Part shown: one piece after another, positions 1-5,670 of the stretch
How the letters are laid out: each line of letters starts with the position of its first letter
How positions within the stretch are numbered: the first letter of the stretch is position 1
Source of the DNA: an uncultured Ignavibacteria bacterium
GTDB lineage: Bacteria > Bacteroidota > Ignavibacteria > Kapaibacteriales > UBA2268
Reading direction: 5' to 3'
Length of the DNA stretch: 8,044 nt
Assembly: GCA_903911805.1 (NCBI GenBank)
Contig: CAIWET010000446.1
Span: 1-8,044 of the forward strand
Program-made: the position numbers and the translations under genes
Notes under the pieces: generated by a model
Seen by the model: only the letters and a program-made list of their open reading frames with translations
Database searches by the model: none
Told to the model about the DNA's origin: nothing

Positions 1-2
1 AC

Positions 3-2258
3 TTGGAAATGATTAAAAATGTTTATTCCAATTTTGCTAAAAGAGTTGATTCTGCTAAAGAATTAACTGGCAAATCTTTCACTTTAGCTGAAAAAATTCT
101 TTATGCTCACTTATTCAATCAGGAAAGTTTAACCGAATTCAAACGTGGTATTGATTATGTTGACTTCGCTCCAGATAGAGTTGCTATGCAAGATGCTACA
201 GCTCAAATGGCTTTATTACAGTTTATGACTGCTGGCAGAAAAAAAGTTGCTGTTCCTTCAACCGCTCATTGCGATCACTTAATTCCTGCTAAAATTGGCG
301 CTAAAGAAGATTTGAGCAATGCAGTTGAAATGAATAAAGAAGTTTATAGTTTCTTATCTTCAGTTTCTAATAAATACGGTATTGGTTTTTGGAAACCAGG
401 TGCTGGCATTATTCACCAAGTAGTTTTAGAAAATTATGCATTCCCTGGTGGAATGATGATTGGTACTGATTCTCACACAGTTAATGCTGGTGGTCTTGGT
501 ATGATTGCTATTGGTGTTGGTGGAGCTGATGCTGTTGACGTTATGGCTGGAATGGCTTGGGAATTGAAATTCCCTAAATTAATTGGTATTAAATTGACTG
601 GAAAATTGAATGGCTGGACTTCAGCTAAAGATATTATTTTAAAAGTTGCTGGCATTTTAACTGTAAAAGGTGGAACAGGTTGCATAGTTGAATATTTTGG
701 CGATGGTGCAAAATCATTATCTTGCACTGGTAAAGCTACTATTTGCAATATGGGTGCCGAAATTGGTGCTACTACTTCTACTTTTGGTTATGATCAAACA
801 ATGTATGACTATTTAGTTGCTACAAATAGAAAAGAAGTTGCTGATTTAGCTAATGGCGTTGCAAATTACTTAACTGCAGATCCTGAAGTATACGAAAATC
901 CTGATAAATATTTCGACCAAGTTATTGAAATCAATCTGGATGAATTAGAACCACACTTGAATGGTCCTTTCACTCCAGATTTGGCTTGGCCAATCAGCAA
1001 GTTTGCAGAAGCTGTTAAAGAAAATGGTTATCCAGAAAAATTGGATGTTGGATTAATTGGATCTTGTACAAACTCTTCTTACGAAGATATATCAAGAGCT
1101 GCTTCATTGGCACAACAAGCAGTTGATAAAAAATTAAAAGTAAAATCAGAATTCACAATCACTCCTGGTTCTGAAATGGTAAGATATACTATCGAAAGAG
1201 ATGGATTTATTGATACATTCGCTGGTATGGGCGGAGTTGTTTTAGCTAATGCTTGTGGTCCTTGCATTGGTCAATGGATTAGAAAAGATGCCGAAAAAGG
1301 CGAAAGAAATTCAATCGTAACTTCTTTCAATAGAAATTTTGCTAAAAGAGCTGACGGCAATCCAAATACTTTTGCTTTTGTTGCTTCTCCAGAAATGGTT
1401 ACAGCTTTAGCAATTTCTGGTAGCTTAACTTTCAATCCAATGAAAGATAAATTAATGAATGAAGATGGCGTTGAAGTAATGCTTGACGAACCAACAGGAT
1501 TCGCACTTCCTCCAAAAGGATATGACGTAGAAGATGCAGGATATCAAGCACCAGCTGAAGACGGAAGCGGAATTCAAGTGGATGTTGATCCTAATTCTAC
1601 CAGACTTCAATTATTATATGAATTTACTCCTTGGAACGGTAATAATATCGAAGGACTTAATTTATTAATTAAAGCAAAAGGAAAATGCACAACTGACCAT
1701 ATTTCAATGGCTGGTCCTTGGTTGAAATTCAGAGGTCATTTAGATAATATTTCTAACAATATGTTAATTGGTGCTGTTAATTATTTCAATGGCGAAACAA
1801 ATTCAGTTAAAAATCAATTAACTGGCGAATATATGGGTGTTCCTGATACTCAAAGAGCTTACAAAGCTGAAGGAATTGGCTCAATTGTAATCGGCGATGA
1901 AAACTATGGTGAAGGTTCATCAAGAGAACACGCAGCAATGGAACCAAGACATTTAGGCGTAAGAGCTGTTATGGTTAAATCTTTTGCGAGAATTCACGAA
2001 ACTAACCTTAAAAAACAAGGCATGTTAGCATTAACTTTTGCAAATAAAGAAGATTACGAAAAAATCCAGGAAAATGACAAAATTGATATTCTTGGATTAA
2101 CAACTTTTGCTCCTGGAACACCATTAACTATTGTATTAAACCATAATGATGGCACAAAAGACGAAATATCAGCAAACCACAGCTACAACCAATCACAGAT
2201 TGAATGGTTCAAAGCTGGTTCTGCTTTAAATATCATTAAAAAACAAAATAATGGATAA
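3..2258 (+). CDS. Aconitate hydratase, mitochondrial type (5' end just outside window)
   Basis: This enzyme interconverts citrate and isocitrate through cis-aconitate in the citrate cycle, using a [4Fe-4S] cluster in the cytoplasm. Numbering from the TTG codon at 3, the three cluster cysteines are C355 (GSCTNSS) and C418/C421 (ANACGPCIG). Other family motifs are CDHL near 90, TDSHTVN at 155-161, NRNF at 443-446, and the swivel-domain active-site loop YGEGSSREHAA at 635-645. The 751 visible residues match the roughly 750-780-residue mitochondrial/Bacteroidota type rather than the longer AcnA (about 890) or AcnB (about 865). The first complete Met codon is at 9. However, the edge reads as the end of a GAC codon followed by Leu-Glu-Met-Ile, matching the FDLEMIK-like N-terminus I recall for this family. 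The true start is therefore probably a few codons upstream, and the CDS is 5'-partial. It appears monocistronic at its 3' end, where it meets a hairpin terminator and a convergent gene. The symbol is left blank because acn naming is ambiguous here. Confidence 0.97.
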   Translation: MEMIKNVYSNFAKRVDSAKELTGKSFTLAEKILYAHLFNQESLTEFKRGIDYVDFAPDRVAMQDATAQMALLQFMTAGRKKVAVPSTAHCDHLIPAKIGAKEDLSNAVEMNKEVYSFLSSVSNKYGIGFWKPGAGIIHQVVLENYAFPGGMMIGTDSHTVNAGGLGMIAIGVGGADAVDVMAGMAWELKFPKLIGIKLTGKLNGWTSAKDIILKVAGILTVKGGTGCIVEYFGDGAKSLSCTGKATICNMGAEIGATTSTFGYDQTMYDYLVATNRKEVADLANGVANYLTADPEVYENPDKYFDQVIEINLDELEPHLNGPFTPDLAWPISKFAEAVKENGYPEKLDVGLIGSCTNSSYEDISRAASLAQQAVDKKLKVKSEFTITPGSEMVRYTIERDGFIDTFAGMGGVVLANACGPCIGQWIRKDAEKGERNSIVTSFNRNFAKRADGNPNTFAFVASPEMVTALAISGSLTFNPMKDKLMNEDGVEVMLDEPTGFALPPKGYDVEDAGYQAPAEDGSGIQVDVDPNSTRLQLLYEFTPWNGNNIEGLNLLIKAKGKCTTDHISMAGPWLKFRGHLDNISNNMLIGAVNYFNGETNSVKNQLTGEYMGVPDTQRAYKAEGIGSIVIGDENYGEGSSREHAAMEPRHLGVRAVMVKSFARIHETNLKKQGMLALTFANKEDYEKIQENDKIDILGLTTFAPGTPLTIVLNHNDGTKDEISANHSYNQSQIEWFKAGSALNIIKKQNNG

Positions 2259-2280
2259 TATTGAATAGTATTATTAAAGC

Positions 2281-2314
2281 AAAAAAGACGCATTTTTCAA
2301 TGCGTCTTTTTTTT
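2281..2314. terminator. Bidirectional rho-independent terminator between convergent genes
   Basis: GACGCATT (2287-2294) pairs perfectly with AATGCGTC (2299-2306) around a TTTC loop. The stem is flanked by A6 (2281-2286) on the left and T8 (2307-2314) on the right, so the hairpin is followed by a U-tract when read on either strand. It begins 22 bp after the aconitase stop and ends 19 bp before the stop of the convergent acyltransferase gene. It can therefore end both transcripts. Confidence 0.9.
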
Positions 2315-2333
2315 GTAAAATAATTAAAAATTT

Positions 2334-3491
2334 TTAATCTCTTTCTGGAATAGCTTTATAAGCAAAAACGAATTCAGTTTTTGATTTGAACCAAGCAAGT
2401 AATTTAGCAGGCCAGTTTTTGTCCATACAAGGTTTTTCGATTAAAAGGAAATATATACCAGAGAAGAATAAAATCCCGATCGATACAACAATAGCATTAA
2501 TTACAAGAGTTAGCATATAACTATTTCCGATTACCCAGCCAAAAGTAAGTCCTTTAAATGCACCGATAATAATCGTATGGAGCAGATAAATTGAATAACA
2601 CATTCCACCAATTATTGCAACCGGTTTGAATGACATCACTTTTTTCCAGAATGGAGTATGCATTGATAGGTAATAAAAAACGATAATCGAAGAAATAAAA
2701 ATAAATCTAAATGGAAGATTTTTTCCGTGATTTATATAAATTAATCCATATAATGCAAAAAAGCCTAAAATTGCAGAAACATATTTATTAATTTTGATTT
2801 TCTCTTTATCCAAAGATAAATCAGCGAGTAATAAACCAATAAAAAAGAAATGTAAATAAGTATATAAGGTGTGCATTTTTAGTGGGAAAAACGTTGTAAG
2901 CACTGGCATTCCATAAATAATGGAGAGCATAATGCTCCTTCGTTTGACTTTATCTAACTTATATATTTTTGTAAAAAATATTGCTAAAATATAGAATTGA
3001 ATCTCAATTTCAAGCGACCAAACTACTCCAATCGGAAGAAATTCAGGTAAACCAAAAATAACATTATTCAAATAGAATATTGATGAAAATAGTCCAGTGA
3101 TTTTAGTTTCAGGATTATCTACACTAAAAGCAATACTAAATATGGTATAAGCAATAATTGCAATCATATAAGGAGGCTCTAATCGAGTTAATCGCCTCAT
3201 AAAAAATGACTTAAGGTTAATGGGTTTTCTGCCCTCAATGTATACTTTTGCAAAAGGAAGTCCAATAATAAAACCGCTAATAGCAAAAAATAGTTCTACT
3301 CCTTGCCAGCCATTATCAAAAATTGGTTTAATCAAACTGCCAAGATAACCAACATTCATTGGAATAATATCAACAGTAGATTTCATATGGAAGAGAATCA
3401 CTGTGAAAATCGCTATAAACCTCAATCCGTCAATCTCTGCGAAGTAATCGCCGTTTGAAGTAATACGTCTAAACTTATCAATAAAAGCCAT
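2334..3491 (-). CDS. Acyltransferase-3 family integral membrane O-acyltransferase
   Basis: This is a polytopic inner-membrane protein of the acyltransferase-3 family, whose members move acetyl or other acyl groups onto sugars of surface polysaccharides, lipids or small molecules. The visible signatures, counted from the ATG at 3491, are EIDGLRFIA near the start of the first membrane segment and the conserved His in ILFHMKS (residue 35). They continue with WQGVELFFAISGFI (62-75), the basic loop FFMRRLTRLEPPY (96-108), WSLEIEIQFYI (158-168), a C-terminal CYSIYLLH (298-305) and IEKP (351-354). Around ten hydrophobic segments are apparent. At 385 residues it has normal single-domain length, with no fused SGNH domain. 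The ATG at 3491 is chosen because AGGA lies just upstream (spacing only 3 nt). A GTG at 3506 would add five residues and has no visible ribosome-binding site. No glycosyltransferase or polysaccharide genes adjoin it, so the acceptor is unknown. Family assignment is firm; substrate is not. Confidence 0.9.
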   Translation of the reverse strand: MAFIDKFRRITSNGDYFAEIDGLRFIAIFTVILFHMKSTVDIIPMNVGYLGSLIKPIFDNGWQGVELFFAISGFIIGLPFAKVYIEGRKPINLKSFFMRRLTRLEPPYMIAIIAYTIFSIAFSVDNPETKITGLFSSIFYLNNVIFGLPEFLPIGVVWSLEIEIQFYILAIFFTKIYKLDKVKRRSIMLSIIYGMPVLTTFFPLKMHTLYTYLHFFFIGLLLADLSLDKEKIKINKYVSAILGFFALYGLIYINHGKNLPFRFIFISSIIVFYYLSMHTPFWKKVMSFKPVAIIGGMCYSIYLLHTIIIGAFKGLTFGWVIGNSYMLTLVINAIVVSIGILFFSGIYFLLIEKPCMDKNWPAKLLAWFKSKTEFVFAYKAIPERD

Positions 3492-3519
3492 ATTTCCTAT
3501 TTTCACAATAATCGAATTA

Positions 3520-3527
3520 CAAAATTA
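3520..3527 (-). promoter_or_regulatory. Possible -7 promoter element for the acyltransferase gene
   Basis: The minus strand reads TAATTTTG, an exact match to the TAnnTTTG -7 consensus described for Bacteroidota primary sigma factors, 28 bp ahead of the ATG at 3491. I see no good TTTG -33 element at the expected distance upstream. In such AT-rich DNA the match could be chance. Confidence 0.3.
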
Positions 3528-3610
3528 AGAAGATTTTTTGAAATACACTTAAATAAATAATTAATTAAGGAATTTAGGGTAAGAAATTGGGGATTGAAGG
3601 AATAATTTTT

Positions 3611-3622
3611 TAAATTAAAACT
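3611..3622 (+). repeat. Direct repeat copy 1 (12 bp), inside the REPIN-like element
   Basis: TAAATTAAAACT occurs here and again, identically, at 3706-3717, 95 bp later. This copy runs directly into the CTACCC terminal motif. The second copy lies on the inner side of the right-hand unit. The sequence is AT-rich, so chance identity is possible, but both copies lie at matching edges of the element's halves. Confidence 0.5.
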
Positions 3623-3705
3623 ACCCGATCATCACTGATTGATGCTACCCCTTAATTTTGCAGAGGACGGCGGCAAGTTCTAGTAAAGAATTTAATTCTA
3701 TTTTC

Positions 3706-3717
3706 TAAATTAAAACT
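3706..3717 (+). repeat. Direct repeat copy 2 (12 bp), inside the REPIN-like element
   Basis: This is identical to 3611-3622 (TAAATTAAAACT) and is followed by a C-rich stretch leading into the 9-bp palindrome that starts at 3731. An imperfect AT-rich inverted repeat centred on GAATTTAATTC (3688-3698) lies immediately before it. Confidence 0.5.
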
Positions 3718-3730
3718 CCAATCCTACATT

Positions 3731-3763
3731 CCCCTTCGAGTTCGAAGGGGTGCCCGTAAGGGC
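3731..3763. repeat. Tandem GC-rich hairpins of the right-hand REP-like unit
   Basis: CCCCTTCGA (3731-3739) and TCGAAGGGG (3742-3750) are a perfect 9-bp inverted repeat separated by 2 bp. One base later GCCC-GTAA-GGGC (3752-3763) forms a 4-bp stem closed by a GNRA-type tetraloop. They are a GC island in otherwise very AT-rich DNA. Neither hairpin is followed by a T-run on either strand, so they are not canonical terminators, though they could pause RNA polymerase or protect the 3' end of the transcript from the adjacent small gene. Confidence 0.75.
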
Positions 3764-3811
3764 GGGGTAGTTGGTTATTTAAAAAAATTATGTTTTTTCA
3801 ATTCTATATTT

Positions 3812-4042
3812 TTAGTGAATAAACAATTCATTTGTTAATAACCATTCTTCTTTTAAAACACCATATTCTTCATAAATAGATTCCATAGCTTCGTCAAGAG
3901 TTAAAGCCCACCCATCGTATAAGCAAGGTTCATCTAATGAGGCGTGTAAATATATAAAGAATCCATGAGTGTCATCTTTATCCTCTTCGATAATAATATA
4001 CTTGACTTCTTCATCATTTTTTAAATTATAAACGTATTTCAT
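3812..4042 (-). CDS. Small, highly acidic protein of unknown function (76 aa)
   Basis: I do not recognise this protein. It has 76 residues, 19 of them Asp/Glu against 5 Lys and no Arg, so its net charge is about -14 ignoring His. There is no signal peptide or membrane segment. It starts with a beta-rich pattern (KYVYNL, VKYIIIEED, GFFIYLH) and ends with a probable helix, TLDEAMESIYEEYGV, followed by a conserved-looking KEEW. That alpha/beta layout and the acidity resemble small cytoplasmic immunity-type or inhibitor proteins, but this is only a resemblance. The ATG at 4042 lies 8 bp after the stop of the exported LRR gene on the same strand, so the two are almost certainly co-transcribed. No Shine-Dalgarno is visible (the region before the ATG is A/T only), which suggests translational coupling. 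The REPIN-like element starts just beyond its stop. Confidence 0.7.
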   Translation of the reverse strand: MKYVYNLKNDEEVKYIIIEEDKDDTHGFFIYLHASLDEPCLYDGWALTLDEAMESIYEEYGVLKEEWLLTNELFIH

Positions 4043-4050
4043 AAAAAAAA

Positions 4051-4896
4051 TTATTTTGTTATACCACCATAATGTATTAATTTTCTATTTGAAACTAAAA
4101 ATATCTCATTTTTTATCTTTAATAAACTTGGAGGCAAAATATCTTCTAAATTACTTTCCATATTCAATACACTTAATAAAGGCAAACTGTCAAATTTATC
4201 TGGAATAAATCTAATTGTATCAGTTTTTAACCCAAATGATCTTAAATTTGATTGATTAAATATATTAGGTGGAAAAGTATTTGTTTTATAGTCCCATAAA
4301 TCAAATGATCTAATATTTTTTTTATAAAATCTTCCAATAAATTCATTATAATCAAAAGTAGGTGAACCTTCATCGATATTAGTGAAAATATTACAAAACT
4401 TTATATTATATAAACACCTAGAATGTTCAAAACCAGATGAAATTTTTATATTTTGACATTCTACAAAACTTAATGTAACTACAGGCTCTTTAAATCTAAA
4501 ATTATCATTAATTTCAATCTTTTTACATTCAATAAAAGCTAAACCCTTTAATTGATTAAATTTACTTAGTGATTCAAGTAATCTTACTTCTTCAATTCTT
4601 TCAAATACAATTCCAATTATTCCAAATTTGTTTACAATTGAGTCTAAGAATTTATTTATTTGATTATAATTCAAGTTAACAAATTTCAGTTCAATAGAAT
4701 TTGATTTATCTTTATTTAATTCAATTAAAGATGATAATAAATTATTTTCATCTAAATAAATTATTTTACTTGGTTTGTAATTTGTTAACTCAGTACCATC
4801 ATCTTGTAAATAATAAGCATAAACACTTGAAAAAGAATTTGTCGATAAAATTAAAATAATTAGAATTAATTCTGTTAAAAATTTAAATTGTTTCAT
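4051..4896 (-). CDS. Exported leucine-rich-repeat protein, function unknown
   Basis: The protein has 281 residues. It begins with a Lys, a long hydrophobic core (LTELILIILIL) and a VYA site at 25-27, a classic signal peptide with cleavage expected after A27. The mature part holds 23-residue repeats of LRR type: blocks beginning near 93 (IIGIVF), 116 (LKGLAF), 139 (VVTLSF), 195 (IRSFDL), 218 (LRSFGL) and 241 (LSVLNM) are each exactly 23 residues. The last three carry the FPPxIF / IPxxF / LPPSLL segment typical of bacterial LRRs. A 33-residue irregular stretch separates the two sets. There is no anchor, lipobox or C-terminal sorting domain. The start at 4896 is chosen because AGGTGAT (4907-4901), a perfect anti-Shine-Dalgarno match, precedes it by 4 nt; the ATG at 4902 and GTG at 4905 lie inside that site. 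Two hand-counted 60-nt samples are 15% and 22% GC, against 45% in an aconitase sample. A binding role is likely; the partner is unknown. Confidence 0.8.
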   Translation of the reverse strand: MKQFKFLTELILIILILSTNSFSSVYAYYLQDDGTELTNYKPSKIIYLDENNLLSSLIELNKDKSNSIELKFVNLNYNQINKFLDSIVNKFGIIGIVFERIEEVRLLESLSKFNQLKGLAFIECKKIEINDNFRFKEPVVTLSFVECQNIKISSGFEHSRCLYNIKFCNIFTNIDEGSPTFDYNEFIGRFYKKNIRSFDLWDYKTNTFPPNIFNQSNLRSFGLKTDTIRFIPDKFDSLPLLSVLNMESNLEDILPPSLLKIKNEIFLVSNRKLIHYGGITK

Positions 4897-4900
4897 AATC

Positions 4901-4907
4901 ATCACCT
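4901..4907 (-). promoter_or_regulatory. Shine-Dalgarno site that fixes the LRR gene start
   Basis: AGGTGAT on the minus strand is fully complementary to the usual 16S rRNA 3' end and sits 4 nt before the ATG at 4896. It overlaps the two upstream alternative starts (GTG 4905, ATG 4902), so those are unlikely. Confidence 0.7.
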
Positions 4908-4918
4908 AACTTTTAAAT

Positions 4919-4952
4919 GAAAATTTCCTTCTGAACTATGGAGGAAAAATTC
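4919..4952. repeat. Imperfect 11-bp inverted repeat between the TetR and LRR genes
   Basis: GAAAATTTCCT (4919-4929) and AGGAAAAATTC (4942-4952) are complementary at 9 of 11 positions around a 12-nt loop. The repeat lies 23-56 nt upstream of the LRR start, downstream of the TetR gene. It could be a protein-binding site or a leader hairpin. No T-run follows that would make it a terminator. Confidence 0.3.
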
Positions 4953-4980
4953 TAAAAACTTTAAAAATATCCAATCTTTC

Positions 4981-5670
4981 CTATTTCGATGTTCTTAATC
5001 TTTCCCATAAAGCACTTAATTGCTTTTTATATAATACTTTTACTCCTGGATTCAAATATGGACCTAGAATTACAGGAACGCCGTAGAATATCACTCCTAT
5101 TGATACCATTGCATCTTGCATATCAACGGTTGGAGGCAATTCTCCAGTTTGGATTGCTGTTATCAAATATTTCTCATAAATATCTAACATTGAAATATAA
5201 GAAACTTCTTCAATTCCGCTGTAATTTGGGAATGCTGCATATCTTTCTGCAGTTGGGATATCTAATAGAATTCCGTCTTTAATCTCGTTTAAAGCGAAAT
5301 ATGCGATAATTTCACCCATTATTCTTACATTACCTATTGTCTTGAAATCTGTTGTTACATCAAGCATATGTTCGATTTTCTTTATTCCTGAAGTATTCCC
5401 AAATTCTTTATCAGCCAAATATGCAGTTTGCAATGACCAAAGTTTAATAAAATAGAACAGCATATCCTCTTTTTTAGGGAAGTAATTGAAGAATGTACCT
5501 TCCGAAACATCCACAAACTGACAAAGCTCTCTTACCGAGAGCTCGTCTAGTCGTTTATCATTAGTCAATCTTAACATTCCGAACAAAAGATCTATTTTAG
5601 TTTTTGCATTTTTACGTTCCCTAAGTGGGAATTCGTGCAATTTCTCTATGTTTGATTTATTAGAACTCAA
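4981..5670 (-). CDS. TetR-family transcriptional regulator
   Basis: This is a one-component DNA-binding repressor type of 229 residues, a little longer than the usual 190-220. The N-terminal TetR domain spans about residues 19-72. A first helix (RERKNAKTKIDLLFGM) is followed by the helix-turn-helix LDELSVRELCQFVDVSEGTF and the family signature FFNYFPKKEDML (60-71). The remaining 160 residues form a helical ligand/dimer domain I cannot assign. The start is TTG at 5670: GGAGGAG (5683-5677) lies 6 nt upstream, and no ATG occurs before Met32, which would cut into the first DNA-binding helix. The first 11 bp overlap the end of the TonB-dependent receptor gene, so it is the second gene of that operon and probably translationally coupled to it. 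The likely role is sensing a ligand linked to the receptor's substrate and controlling this operon, which is inference. The effector and operator are not identifiable. Confidence 0.9.
   Translation of the reverse strand: MSSNKSNIEKLHEFPLRERKNAKTKIDLLFGMLRLTNDKRLDELSVRELCQFVDVSEGTFFNYFPKKEDMLFYFIKLWSLQTAYLADKEFGNTSGIKKIEHMLDVTTDFKTIGNVRIMGEIIAYFALNEIKDGILLDIPTAERYAAFPNYSGIEEVSYISMLDIYEKYLITAIQTGELPPTVDMQDAMVSIGVIFYGVPVILGPYLNPGVKVLYKKQLSALWERLRTSK

Larger units (their letters stand above)
3602..3791. repeat. REPIN-like palindromic element with imperfect terminal inverted repeats
   Basis: This fills most of the 320-bp gene-free gap between the acyltransferase gene and the 76-residue ORF. The left end (3602-3626) and the reverse complement of the right end (3765-3791) both read as ATAA, a T-run of 6 or 7, AAA, a short A-rich stretch, then AACTACCC. 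They differ by two single-base indels and a few mismatches. Just inside each end is the same architecture: AACTACCC, a short hairpin, then ACCCCTT. On the left the hairpin is CATCA/TGATG (3630-3634/3640-3644). On the right it is GCCC/GGGC with a GTAA loop (3752-3755/3760-3763), followed inward by a 9-bp palindrome (3731-3739/3742-3750). Two REP-like units in inverted orientation is the definition of a REPIN, a class mobilised in trans by RAYT (Y1-type) transposases in other bacteria. No transposase and no target-site duplication is visible here. Confidence 0.6.

Noticed and set aside
473..748. 91-codon open frame on the minus strand within aconitase
   Set aside because: It is antisense to a strongly conserved aconitase region and its translation shows no domain. 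It is a shadow of the real coding frame, as are the short frames at 1079-1267, 4989-5282, 6049-6258 and 7697-7978.
3492..3506. GTG start at 3506 for the acyltransferase, adding five residues
   Set aside because: No ribosome-binding site precedes it, whereas AGGA precedes the ATG at 3491. It remains possible because the AGGA spacing is short.
3731..3763. GC-rich hairpins as a rho-independent terminator for the LRR/76-residue unit
   Set aside because: Neither hairpin is followed by a T-run on either strand, and both fit the repeated REP-like unit structure better.
3602..3791. Repeats in the intergenic gap as a CRISPR array or a degraded IS element
   Set aside because: There is no regular repeat-spacer spacing. 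The repeats are inverted rather than a direct series, and no transposase remnant can be read in any frame.
4906..4980. Terminator between the TetR and LRR genes
   Set aside because: The only hairpin (4919-4952) has mismatches and no following T-run, so read-through from the receptor/TetR operon into the LRR gene cannot be excluded.
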